Below, piece after piece: positions 46,154 to 57,553 of a stretch of 64,000 nucleotides of DNA. The position numbers and the translations under genes were made by a program. The first letter of the stretch is position 1, and every line of letters begins with the position of its first letter. The DNA comes from Rutstroemia sp. NJR-2017a BVV2 (Eukaryota; Ascomycota; Leotiomycetes; Helotiales; Rutstroemiaceae), in the NCBI GenBank assembly GCA_002946415.1, contig NJPS01000062.1, positions 744,001-808,000 on the forward strand, given 5' to 3'. Under the pieces are notes generated by a model. That model was not told the origin of the DNA. It did not search any database and saw only the letters and a program-made list of their open reading frames with translations.

Positions 46154-46450
46154 CTAATGCCACTAGCCAGAAAACAAGCGAGCATTCGAAGAGTCAATCT
46201 CTAAACTACAGCGACGACTTAACGCCTTCATCGACAACCCATACTCAGCCAACCTGTACGTACTTTTCGGTTTTCCCATCAAATGAGCTGCCCCATCAAT
46301 CCGGAACCTCTCGCGGATTGTTCGATCGGATTGCAGGGCGCTCAGAGAATCACATTCGCTGTTAATCACAACAAGACATTGAACTAATCATTCGCCACTC
46401 TGTATAGATCGGAAAAGTCATCCATCTACACCAACCGATAAATCGCAATC

Positions 46451-46829
46451 ATGGGAAAGGTTCACGGATCCCTCGCTCGTGCCGGAAAGGTCAAGTCTCA
46501 AACCCCAAAGGTATGAATACTTTCGCTATTTCGATGATGGGAGGGCCAGGCTGCGATGGAATCTCAGAATGCAGGGTGGAGAAACGAGGATTATTAGCAG
46601 GTGCCACGGATGGAGCGATGCTGATGAACATTTCGAATAGGTTGAGAAGCAAGAGAAGCCAAAGAAGCCAAAGGGACGCGCATACAAGAGAATCCAGTAC
46701 ACTCGTCGTTTCGTTAACGTTACCATGACTGGTGGCAAGAGAAAGGTTTGTGGCTCTCGATACTTACAATTCTATCAAAAGGAATCTTGGCTAATGAATT
46801 TTTAGATGAACCCCAACCCGGGATCATAG
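46451..46829 (+). CDS. RPS30: 40S ribosomal protein S30 (eS30)
   Basis: Three exons (46451-46510, 46641-46745, 46806-46829) encode 62 residues. The sequence opens [20 protein letters not shown] and continues [19 protein letters not shown] and then YTRRFVNV, ending NPNPGS; this is eS30 from end to end. It is a component of the small ribosomal subunit. As in other fungi it has no N-terminal ubiquitin-like fusion, in contrast to animal FAU. Highly basic. Introns are short, and a further intron is likely in the 5' UTR, common for ribosomal protein genes. Confidence 0.97.
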
Positions 46830-48064
46830 AGGAACATAGATTGAAGCTTGGGAGGACTTGATGGCGTTGCTTGATTGATACACGAAAATTCGCCCCATGA
46901 TGGATTCACGATCACCGTTCACCATGTGGAGGATATCTATTTGGGACTGGGATGGGAATTCATCGGAGGAGGAAAGGGCACGGCAGTCTTCTTTTAATGG
47001 GCGTCTTATGTACATTTTTTGATATGGCTTGCTGCTGATCGAGGTCAATGGAATCTTGATCTTCCTCCGCCACAATCCATCCCAGCTGATTGTTGAATGT
47101 GAATGATGTGAAGATAAATGCTGACCTTGGAAAGGGGCACGGATAACGCACTCGTTCTATTTGCAAATCGAACAAAAGGTTAGGGATGTTGTGGTCACTT
47201 GCTCTTGGGCGGCCAGGCCTCGTTCATGGCGAAAGCTCAATAGTGATGGTTCCCGACCGCTTCCGCATGGCCGATGTGGCAGCCCCACCAATTTTGAGGC
47301 CAATATTTCGTATACCCATTCGAATTCATACTTTTAAGTTTCCTTTCAACCCAGAACCACACAACCCACGAGTTATGGAAGCAATTTGTATCTTCTCCGA
47401 CAAGTGTCACCCACATCATTCGAGTACAACCTCTTCTGGGAATCCATTTGATGAACCACAATTGTCACTCTCGGAAGTGGTGTTATTTGTCATTTGCTGA
47501 AAGGTCGAGGCGACGGCGGATCTGGTTCAGTTCGAGATCGGGGTTGTTTATGTTCTATATGTTGTATGTTCTGGAGGCTTGCTGATGCTGTATGTTTTGA
47601 AAGCTTCAGATTTAACGTTCTCAATCCATTCCTTCCAATCTGCAGAGGAATCAAGGGTTCTCTCGATGGTTCCTCCCCCGCCATGTTTATAGTGATGAAG
47701 GCTTCTGGATGTCTTCTTAACATTATATTTAGTGGAAACGGAGAACGAAGTGTGCGGAATTCTTTAAAAGAGAGGGCTAGTAAATGCTCACTCAGGAGAG
47801 TGTGACAATTGGGGTTTATCAAGTGCATCTTCAATTCTTCCACTGGCCTTGATCGTATCCGGTTTCTCATCAAGAAGCAATTATTCTGATTCCTCCCATG
47901 GTTCTGGTATTTTTCCACGTTTGTCTGTGTTTGTCTTGCTGCTCTGTTTGCTGTGCTAGGTGTTCGCAGTTGGAACGATGCTATGAGTATGGTGTTAGAA
48001 ATCCTCCTGCTACATGCTTTTGCAATATGACTGGCTTGCTGGCGTTTACACACCTAAATCTCAT
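46830..48064. other. Intergenic between convergent RPS30 and HET genes
   Basis: Two long frames lie here: 47186-47500 (plus, 104 codons, ATG) and 47490-48053 (minus, 187 codons but no ATG near its start). Neither has a recognisable motif and they are on opposite strands. The minus frame begins directly after the HET stop and could be an eroded 3' extension of that gene. I do not call either. Confidence 0.4.
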
Positions 48065-50341
48065 CTAAATGAGTTTGAATACCCTAAGATCCAGTTGAGG
48101 GTCTCTTTCCTTCAGTGCTTCAGGGGTAAGTCTTGGATCGAACTTTGTTGCTTCGCCAGTGTCTTCTCTGCAGAAAAGTGGATACGTGCTCTTTTCTTTA
48201 CACACATTTTCTGGTGCAAAGTGCCAGCCTCCCGGTAGTGGACCGAGTCGTGGATCATCGGTTTGACTCTGCTGCGTCCCATCGTCAAGAAAGGCGTATG
48301 ACCAAGTACCCAAAGGCTTATTCCAATATTTGATGATGCGGGTATCTCCAGGCAATGGACCAAGGAGAGCTTCCGAGGACATCAGCCCGTAAACATAACA
48401 AGTCCCAACAACGTTGTAACAGCCATTCGTGGTAGCTCTTAGGAGAACTGGCGAATCCAAACCTAATAAGACAACCAGTACATCACCAGGAGCAGCTGTA
48501 TCTGGTGCCAGCCCAATATATCCCTCCTTTGTTGTGAAGAAGGACCTGCTGGAGAATGTCGTCCACATTCGGAGTAGCACCTTGTTCTCAGCGCCGTGAT
48601 CCTCGATGCTTGGCTCTCTCTTTTGCAAACAGTTTGCCACCACATTTTGGGCCTCTAAAAATGGAGACACCCCATCAAAATGTGGCGAATAGTTATCGGC
48701 GAACAGGGTAAGAATGGTGCGCGTAAATGCTTCTAGGAGAGTTTTTTTTCTCATTGGTGCATACTGTTGGCACAAGACGCCTTTGGGTGCAATGTCCCTG
48801 ATAGCTTGTCGGAGGGAGACTGCTACTAGTAGCTCTGTGAATTCCGGCAAAACTTTTTTGTCGTCAATAGTGGTGCAATATTTGCCCGTTACTTCCAAAA
48901 TGTTGCGATCACTGGTCGTACTGGAGACGAGTGCCCTAGAATGCGCTGTAGCATATAAAATGCCCTGAAACAAAAGGGCCCTGCTGGCGCTGCCAACAGA
49001 GGACCACTACGAGATATGCATGTTAGCTGCTACAATAGTATCGTTCTCTGCAGGACACTATGATTATTGATCGAACCTTGCCAACCAATACTGAAAGGTT
49101 GCCTTGGACAGAACGAGAATTTGTTGCGGATATTGAGACCGATCGGAAACTTTATGAAGAGACGAACAAATCATACGTACATCCGGGACCCATGAAGGTA
49201 ATGACCCCTCTGTCTTCCCTTTCTTTGGGATAATCTTGCAGAAATTCATTACATCTAGGTCTCCTGCCTTCTCATAGTTTGCCATCGCAAACTCCCTGTA
49301 AACTTCTGAGACTGTTTTTGAATAGTCCGGCTCGATTTTAACGGCATTGGCATCGGTCTGGTTCAAGAGGTTGTACATTCCATACAGCCTGTCCCTGTCA
49401 TCGCTACACTTACAGGCCCTCATGATATTCATCAACTCTACTACTGTTAGCGGTCTGCCGGCGGTTTTACAGTAACAAAGCGATGAGATATGATTCAGGT
49501 TTTGTCTTGTTCTTAGCGAAAGAGGGGGTGCGCAGTTTTGCGCAAAGAAAACTGAAAACTTTCGAAAGTCCGACCAAGCCAGGTTTCTAGAACCGCAGAC
49601 TGCTGCGGCATTTCTCGCAAGAATGATTTCTTGCCACACCCATAGTCGCTTAAACCATGGCCGATCAAACAGATTCTCCAGTGATAACACCATCACGTTT
49701 CTGGATGAGAAGTCTTCAGGTACGTCGCCTGCGTGTTCAAACCACCAACAGTCTTCTTCCTCGATTTTAAATCCTGGCTTTAACCTGAAGGACCCTACCG
49801 TCCCATCTACGTCGATATTCGAACCAATACGTGTCGCAAGATCCATCGCGTAATCGCTTCCACCTCCGGCTCGGCCAAGCCAAACCACAACGTTGCTAGC
49901 ATGTGAAAATATCTCCGCCATCCTTTTCACCTGGGACGATCGCTCGTCCAAGTCTTCTTGATTGACGCAAATGGCATCTATCCAGAACACAACTGCCTTG
50001 GTCTGATGCCGCAAGTAAGGCAGTGCTTCGGCCAAGTTGCGCGTGAGCGAAAGGTACTTGAACCCCGAGGAGTCTCTGACCGAAACACGATGCCTATTTC
50101 TTGCATTACCCCAGGCGTACGATAGAGCTTGATAGCTTGGAACTGGGAGATCGGGCCTAAGTTGATAGATATGCAGTCCAATCTCGACCTTCTCTAAGAA
50201 CGCTCCAGGCAATAAAGTCAAGAGTCGGATCTCCCCAGCTGCTTCGCTCAGTGGGGAGTATTTGTACTTCTTGTGATTTCTTGTAAGGTGGTATCCTCTC
50301 TTTCCCACCAGGACCTTTCGAAAACGGCCGAGAAAATTCAT
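48065..50341 (-). CDS. HET-domain (heterokaryon incompatibility) protein
   Basis: Two exons (50341-49181 and 49006-48065) give 700 residues. The 174-nt intron (GTACGT donor, CTCGTAG acceptor) falls exactly inside the usual SWVPDW motif, which the splice restores. HET-domain motifs are clear: YQALSYAWGNA (about 70-80), VFWIDAICVNQEDLDERSSQ then VKRMAEIFSHASNVVVWLG, and RPWFKRLWVWQEI. In fungi this domain triggers cell death on non-self recognition, usually when coupled to a partner or sensor domain. The long C-terminal part carries no NACHT, WD40 or ankyrin motif that I can see. An upstream in-frame TTG precedes the ATG, so 50341 is the start. Family firm, partner unknown. Confidence 0.9.
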
Positions 50342-51375
50342 TATCAACTGGCAAGGAATTACACGGATAAATGACAGTAATTTTGGGTGTGTTGGGTAGT
50401 CGAAAGAGAAAAGGATGTCGATAGACTTCTCGAATCAAAACCCAGGCTGGTCTTAGTCGAAGGATATAAATCGAGTTGGGTCCTTTACAACTTTAAGGAA
50501 CTGATTTTAGAGAAGAAATGGGATTTCTCTTCTCAGAAGACGTTGAACGAGTCAAATACGACGTGGGTTGGCAGTGCTTACGCCTCGCGTGTTAGGCTAA
50601 CTCGAAGCATCGAGAGAATCATCACACGCTGAAACTCAACACATATTCACAACGTTTCGAATATATCTCTTGATAATCTTATAAAGCATATAATCTTCTC
50701 CATAGATAAGTTTTCAGATATCGTAACATCCTGTTCTTATGATTATCATTATCAATTTAACTTTTAATATTTTGTGTATACAGCTGGATTTTGTTTCTGT
50801 GTAATCTGTCAGTTCGATTATTGAGGGTGCCCTCAGCCTGATCACGCATGGTGGGGAACGAATGAAGCTGCGAACTCTCGCCGAGGCTGTCGAGGTGGCG
50901 GAATTATTGGTGCTCAGCGGAGATTCTTTCTAATTGATGCTATGTAAGGGTATCTTACTCGAGTATTTTTACTCAAGCTCGCGGGGCTTTGAGCAGAACA
51001 TGCGTGATAATGAAGTACTTCGAGAAATGCCTCTCTACCTCAAGACGTCGACGATCGAGTGTTTGCCTCGATCATGCTCATGCCTAGACCCAGATGCGCA
51101 CGATGTAGCTGTGATGAGACGGCTGATAGCTGGGGTTCAGAGAATTTGCTGAGTTGGTACGTGTCTCGGTCGTTGTGCTCGCCTGCTCTGTGTAATCACT
51201 AAGTAGCACGAGCATTTCTTTGCGCGGCGAACTATATTTGGTGACTCATTTGCTGATATATATGGTCCAGAATGTCAATGGTGCAATGATCAGTTGAATT
51301 ACTATGCTGTATGTCAGGTCCGAAGTCACACAAGGTCTGATGTATTGAAATTCTCGCCCAGAAGAGCAGTGACTA
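50342..51375. other. Intergenic; HET promoter side
   Basis: AT-rich, especially 50.63-50.80 kb. An ATG-free or short set of frames only; no gene or RNA recognised. Confidence 0.5.
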
Positions 51376-52565
51376 TCATACAACAGACTTGTATACCACT
51401 TCCTCCGCCTTTTTATCCACAAGTGTGGACGCACTTTCTATAGATGCAGAATCTCCATAACTCTTCGACTGTATCTCTGTATCCGTAATAGACTGCTCGG
51501 CATCTCTCTCGCTACTTTCCAATACGCATCTCTTCCCCTCATAGAACACAAAAAAGATATGAGCTAGTGAGCCAGCGGAAATCAAATTCATGACCAAAAG
51601 CACCCCACCCCAAATAACGGCTCCGACACTGACATAAACTACGACTCCTACGTCTTTACCCAGCTTGTTACTCCCCTGAAGTAGACCATCCTCAAGCGTA
51701 CTCGTCCACAGTCCGAAAAACCCGGCCGCCTCAGTAGTGACCTGCATATCGTTTAGGAAATGGATTATTTACCCCTAGGAGACTTTTGGAAATGGATTAT
51801 TGTACTGACAAAGTGAACCCCCACTACAACGGCATTTATGAGGTAATGGTTGTAGGGAACAAAAAATACGCTGACTATCTGGAACAAGGAACCGACCAGA
51901 ATGATGATGTATGTTAATTTTATGATTTGGACATCTTCTAAGGTTTTGTCTGTTTTATTATTGTCAAGAAGGTTCAATCTAGATATAAACAGTGGGTGTG
52001 TCAGTTGAAGGGAGAGAATGGCTGACCTATTCTTTGCGGAAATTGTAGTGCTGCCATGATAGAGGTGACGTTTTCCGTCTCATATACGGAACTAAGCTCC
52101 CTTTTGATTGTGTCTATGGGCGTGAGGCGCACTGTTGGGTTTGGGAGTCAGCTTTTCATTTCATCCTGCACTCCATAAACTAAACATACGAGAAATATCC
52201 CACGGCGACCAATGACACACTATATCCTTCATCACCCTTCCAACTCCACTGTATCGGTCACTTCCTGGCGCATAGTTACTCTTGCATGTCAAAGTCATGT
52301 AGAGAGAATACACGTCATGAATTGGTAATGTGACGTTGGTGGATTGACGATACTTTTCTTTCATGCCAGTTAGATCAAGGCTGATATATGAATAGCTGTG
52401 GAAATATGTCGGCTTGTAACCGGCAAAGAAGGTGATAAATAGGAAGATGACGACGGCGATGGAGGCAAGGGCTGAGATTATGGCGAGCCTAAAGATGAGT
52501 GGTGTGAGATGGGGGTCCTTGGGGTAAAGAGTGCGCTTTGTCGATGGGGCGATCTTGATGGACAT
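51376..52565 (-). CDS. Four-helix membrane protein of unknown family
   Basis: Four exons (52565-52190, 52131-52027, 51949-51810, 51741-51376) give 328 residues. Hydrophobic helices lie at about 22-46 (LIFRLAIISALASIAVVIFL), in IIKLTYIIILVGSLFQIVSV, in YLINAVVVGVHFVTTEAAGF and in VVVYVSVGAVIWGGVLLVMN. A long loop after helix 1 has two Cys and possible N-glycosylation sites (NVTLP, ENVTS), so it is probably extracellular. The cytosolic tail is acidic and Ser-rich. The layout is claudin/SUR7-like or tetraspanin-like, but I see no signature Gly-Leu-Trp-Cys or CCG motif. Exon 3 starts at AACAG, 28 bases inside a more obvious AG, because only that keeps the frame. Confidence 0.65.
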
Positions 52566-53948
52566 GGTTGCTGTGTCAAGGGGTGAGTGAGTGAGTGAAT
52601 GAGGTCAACGAGGTTGGTTATATGCCAGTTGAGAAAGTTTGAGACATGGAAAAGAATGCTATGTCCGGACTACTGCGATATTCACATGAATGAAAGCTTT
52701 TTGTGTGCGCGGAATGTGGCACTTGTATGCTAGTTTCGGTTGTGTACCATGGAACGCAAAGTCAGTTGACCAATGTCGATGTTCGCTAGATTAGATAGTG
52801 GAATTGAAGATGCTTTTAACAGTACTTCCGGCCAGAGAAGAACTCATGCGAAAATTAATGCGTATGTAAGGGAGAATAAATTACCGAGGAGTGGTTTGGG
52901 ATCCCACCCAGAATGTCCCCCTAGGTGACCCAAGCTAGACTAATTTAGTAAGCAGCATCTGAATGAAGCACCAGATGCCATCCTACACGATATTGAGAAA
53001 GCTTTGTCCAAGACGCCAGATCTGTGAACTGATGCTGGAATTCCAGAAGACGAATAAATATGTGTATTCTCAACCCGCAGTGCGCTTCTTCATCCTCTTC
53101 GCTTAAGCAGCACACTCCCCCTTTTTTACTCGCTTGTCGTATCCCCGCGAACCTCTTTCCTGTCCCCTCGTTTCCCTATCTACTCTCGGGATATAGTAGA
53201 GACCGGGATCTAACTTTACATTTCTTTAATTTATTAGGCCAAAGAATTATATTCTCCCAGACTTAGTCTATGAATTACACAACCGTCTATCCCCACTTCA
53301 TACCTTCCCCACCACCTACTTCCTAGCCAGCTAGCTATTCCGAACAGTTTACTATTTGATCTTTGTATCCAGCTTTTTCACTCTCTAGTTTCATCTTTCC
53401 TAATCTGCGTTTTTGTCCCGTTCCTCCTGTCCTTACTACATCCCGACCTGTGAAGATGAATCCAGTGACAAACCATAATTATTACTCTCTCACGAGTGGC
53501 ATCCCTGTTGGGTTGACATAGCCTCATTATCTAATTCTTTCCTTTTACTTCACATCCATATTCAAAAGCAGCCCAGCTTCATCCCTGATTCCCTTCTTCC
53601 CTTCCTCAGGAATGTCCCCATCAGCCGTCCCCAAAATTTCTTCCTTCTACTCCTCCTCCCATCTATATACTCAATATCTCCACTCAGGCGGCCAAGCCCT
53701 CCATCTAGCTCTTCCTCTTCTTTTTCTACCTTTCCATGCTCCCTATTCACCTTGCCAACGAAGCCGGATCTCCCCATTTCTATACTCCTCCTCCTCCTCC
53801 TCCCAATGTCTACACTCCACGGTCTTCACCTCCCCCTTTCACCCTCCCCATCTCTACAGTCCCTCTCTACACTCCCTCCTCCGCATCGCGTCCTCGAAAG
53901 TGGTAATGTTTCTCGGCAATGGCGCCGCTGTACGAAAGTTTAACGCTC
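52566..53948. other. Intergenic, pyrimidine-rich
   Basis: C/T-rich from about 53.05 to 53.9 kb; the Ser/Pro/Leu-rich frame at 53612-53986 is a product of this composition. No gene seen. Confidence 0.5.
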
Positions 53949-54212
53949 TCATAAGCTTCTTAACCCCTCCTTCCACTCCACTTTAGCACTCCCGCTGACT
54001 GGGATTGAAACAATCTCAACCCTGAGCTCGCCTACGATATCTTTAGCCCCTTCGTCCGAAGAACAGGAACGCACAAATATCAGAGTTGCGGTGGCACCCT
54101 TAACCACCTCGGCAACGAAGTGTAGCTGAAGCTTAAGTGGGTCCACCCACGATTTACCGCCGGACTGGTTTTTCAGCTTGCCACAGTTGCTGTCCACTAC
54201 GCTAACCCACAT
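53949..54212 (-). CDS. Possible small single-exon gene, 87 residues
   Basis: ATG-started open frame beginning MWVSVVDSNCGKLKNQSGGK, with mixed hydrophobic/charged character (LQLHFVAEVVKGATATLIFV) and no bias from simple sequence. No introns, signal peptide or recognised family. It may be a real small gene or a chance frame; no neighbour helps to decide. Confidence 0.3.
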   Translation of the reverse strand: MWVSVVDSNCGKLKNQSGGKSWVDPLKLQLHFVAEVVKGATATLIFVRSCSSDEGAKDIVGELRVEIVSIPVSGSAKVEWKEGLRSL

Positions 54213-55054
54213 CTCGTTGAACCTTCTAGTGCTTCATGCAGCCATCGCACTTACAATCCAGCCGCTATTTGATAAGTGACTCGTGTGTTACCTAGAAGCA
54301 GCTTGCGCTGTGATGGACATGATTAGTAATCAAGATTTGCTTTCAAAGGTACCGTTGCAGCCTCGCATGGACGGTGAAGTGTGGAGAAGCGGCTACATAT
54401 TCAAGCGAACACCAGTTTTGTGGCTAGCTGGCATGCATACCGTGTTGCTACTTCTCAACACTAGTGGGGTTCTAGATCGTATCACGAATGCAGGCCAACG
54501 AACATTAAGATCAGCCAGCCATGGAGCGTTTAACAATCGATAAACTTCTACTTTGCAAATATGCGTCTAGTAGTCTGAGCTAGGCGGACCAGAGCCATGA
54601 AAGCATAACGTGGCATAGAGCTCCAATGGGTCGTCGGAGGCCGCAGCTCTTGCCGACTAAATGGGGGCTGGCTGAACCTTACCAGTATCAGGAACTCAGC
54701 TAATCCAGGCCGCTTCTTGAATCCGGAAGGGAAAGTAGGGTCCCGAGTCAGTGTGGATGATATGGGGTATGATGGACAGCTGATATGCAATAAAGGTTTG
54801 GTTGTAGAGAATGGTGCAACCCACTCGCTCTTTTTACTGCAGTATATATTTCAAGAGAGCGACGTACAGTTATGACGAATCCGTTGGGTTACTTTCCATG
54901 CTTCTGACCCTCGAACTATACGATTTATTCATCATATTTACATTGACATCTGCAACTAGCATCACGAACTGTTGATACAATCCATCTTTTCCTTCAGAGC
55001 TTGATCAAACGAAACACAGGTCCTGCCTACACACATTCCGCCTCCCGCTTTAAA
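54213..55054. other. Intergenic; promoter side of the Cys-cluster gene
   Basis: Two short opposite-strand frames (54283-54543 plus, 54548-54790 minus) are present without recognisable features. No RNA gene or repeat seen. Confidence 0.45.
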
Positions 55055-56642
55055 ATGGACGGCATTCCGATCGAAGAGCACTTTCCTTCGTCAGAGAGTC
55101 AAGGGGTGACGGAGACGACAACTCTCGAACAACTACTGACAGCAAACAAGTTTTCAGACCAGGTCCAAGTATGGGCAAACAAGACTGGAGCGGGTACCTC
55201 AGATTATGTAACGGGACTTGCCAAAGACAACCCCCTTTCTAAAAACGCCAAGGGTAAGTGAGAATGTTTGAAAACGTGCCCAACTCTCGATTCTGAAGGC
55301 TAAAGTCAGACTTGCTAGGGGTGCCAATCGTCACAATCAGTTGCGACAAGACTCCAAAGTCAGTTGAAATTGCGGGCTGGAAGGCTCTGAATCCATTGAA
55401 ATGGCAGTACACAATCCCGGCTTCAAATCCTGCCAAAGTGGTTAACGTTCATGTCATGCCTCGCGATCAACTGGAGTTTCAAGCCATGATTGGCTCATGC
55501 ATCAAATGTATAGCGATATACTATGCTGACGAACAGGAGGCCAATCGTATAGACTCTGGCGGTCTCACACTGGGCCTGCTTTTCCGTCATAAGAATATAG
55601 GGTTGTGGGCCGTACTGGTTGCACATGCCTTCACATATGATATCACGGATGTAAAGAATTGGGAGTAAGACTGCATCTCCTATCCATTGCCGCCTGGTCG
55701 GTGAACCGGAACCTGCTAGGGCTGCTGCTAACGTGATTTAGCCCCGCAAATTACACCCGCAAGAACGCAGTGCTAGCTTGCAAACCCCAGGGCATGAGCA
55801 GTCAATGCGCTGCGTGTCTGGGCTCTAATTGCACCCAGTGCGACATGAAGCTCTTCAACATTTTGGCAGAGGGGAAGAATTCGATACATCATGCAGTTGT
55901 CTATCAGTGGCATGATTTAGGCATTGCCAAAATCTCCGATGTTGTGGGTTTGAACTCGCAGGTGAAACCTCTGAACGTCCTGGGATTTGCTCAATCCTTG
56001 GTTCAGGCCCGTACGATGCCATACAGAAATAATGAAACGAGCAACGCTGACTAGAGCAGGGGATGTCGATGCGGCGAGTCTGCTGTATGTCAAGCAAGAA
56101 GCTATGAAATTGAAGGGCGTGGGTAAAAAGTGCGCTACATTTCGATTCATGCAGCAGCTGATGCTCCGCGAAGCGGCCCCCATTATGTTTAAAAAGGGAT
56201 TTAAGAGTAATTGGACATGGGGGGTCCTGCTGGAGGTCAACGACAGGCAGATCAAAATCCAATCTCCGTATACTGGTACGGCCTCGATGAGTGAACCTGG
56301 TGACTGCGGGGCTACGTGGTTTGGTAAGTAGCACACCTTGAACGCTTAAAGACGAACAAGCTGTACTGACACGAGGCCCGAATAGTGATCGATCCCGATG
56401 AGCGTACAGGCCAAAATGGCGAAAATTATCTGGTGGCTTTACCTGTTGGCTGTCACACTGGTAAAATAAAAGCCGGGTATATAGATAACGGCAAAGCCTA
56501 CGACCTCGCGCTAGCCGAACCATACTGGAGAGCATTTGGCGATGTTTACTCCAAGGGAAACGAGACCGTTCAGAAAATTAGCAAAATGAAGACAGAGGAC
56601 ATAAGAATCAATATGGCCGACTCGTTCAGCCCTATCATATAG
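55055..56642 (+). CDS. Unrecognised 447-residue protein with a CxxC-x4-CxxC cluster
   Basis: Five exons (55055-55253, 55310-55664, 55742-56010, 56060-56323, 56386-56642) join in frame; introns are 49-77 nt and two have good CTGAC branch points. The ATG at 55055 (MDGIPIEEHFPSSESQG) is the first in frame. No signal peptide or membrane helix. A mid-protein Cys cluster reads CKPQGMSSQCAACLGSNCTQ then C, i.e. C-x8-CxxC-x4-CxxC, a likely zinc site. A C-terminal part contains KSNWTWGVLLEVNDRQIKIQ and CGATWFVIDPDERTG. I do not recognise the family. The spliced frame through five exons makes the gene convincing; its function is open. Confidence 0.7.
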
Positions 56643-57553
56643 TTATTAAGACATGGCGGTTGGAGAGATAGGGGGGTATTTGTTGTATATGCAAAACTTT
56701 AAAGCCCTGAGCCCTAAAGGCTCTAGCGGTTATTCCTAAATTGAATAAACTACTTTCAGATTTCTCTAGCGTTCGAATGCTTCGAAGGATAGGGGTATTA
56801 TGGATTTAAAACTATATTCAAATACACAAAGGGTATGTAGGCGGCTTATTAGGTTAAGCGGATAGCATAGAAGTCACGTCCGTATCGTCGTTAACAGAGG
56901 CAGGCCCAAGCAAGTAGCGAACATCGCTATTACCATCCTATCACATTACGCACCTATTTGGAGGACATAGGGGTATCGGCGCAAAATTTCAGAATAAGTA
57001 TAACAATAAACAGCGAGGGCATTTAAAGGGCAGGAATCGTTTCAATACATCAAGGCCCCGTTTGTAGCGCAAGGGCTAACAAACCAATTCTACACTATCT
57101 TTGCCATCGCACCTGCTCTGGAATCAAGTCCGCAGTATATCTTCCTTCTTTATATTCTGTTCTATTCTTCATTATCATTTCTCTTCATTATTAATCTACT
57201 CCTTCAATATCCCCTTATTATTCCCACCACCTTCTCTCCCTCCCTCTCCTCTTAAAAAAGCACAACTCCTCCATATTCCCTCATCCCTATTGTATAGATA
57301 GCAACAATGTAGCGATAATGTTTTAATGTAGGTCCCACAATATTCATCCCATCTATCCATCCAGTTAATCCAATTCATCCAGCTATACCCGCACACTTCC
57401 ATATCATATCATATCATAGCACATCACATCATAACAGCAATCCCTTCCTTCTTTCCTCCCTCCTTCCTCGGTCCTTCCATAGAAATCAGTATATCCCCAA
57501 AGCACAACACAACCCAACCATCCCACATCACAACACACCACCCAACCCTCCAC
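56643..57553. other. Intergenic between convergent gene ends
   Basis: 3' flanks of the Cys-cluster gene and REC8. A short (ATATC)n repeat lies at about 57401-57417, and the stretch before REC8 is C/T-rich. No gene seen. Confidence 0.5.

Larger units (their letters stand above)
45719..46450. promoter_or_regulatory. Divergent promoter region, CREG-like gene and RPS30
   Basis: This 732-bp region contains two CACGTG palindromes and an AAAACCCTA box. It also holds a probable 5' UTR intron of RPS30 (46256-46407: GTACGT donor, GAACTAATC branch point, TGTATAG acceptor). The motifs are listed separately. Confidence 0.55.

Noticed and set aside
47186..48053. Frames of 104 (plus) and 187 (minus) codons between RPS30 and the HET gene
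   Set aside because: Opposite strands; the long minus frame has no early ATG, no family features and only a very short possible intron linking it to HET.
53612..53986. 124-codon plus-strand frame
   Set aside because: Ser/Leu/Pro-rich product of a C/T tract.
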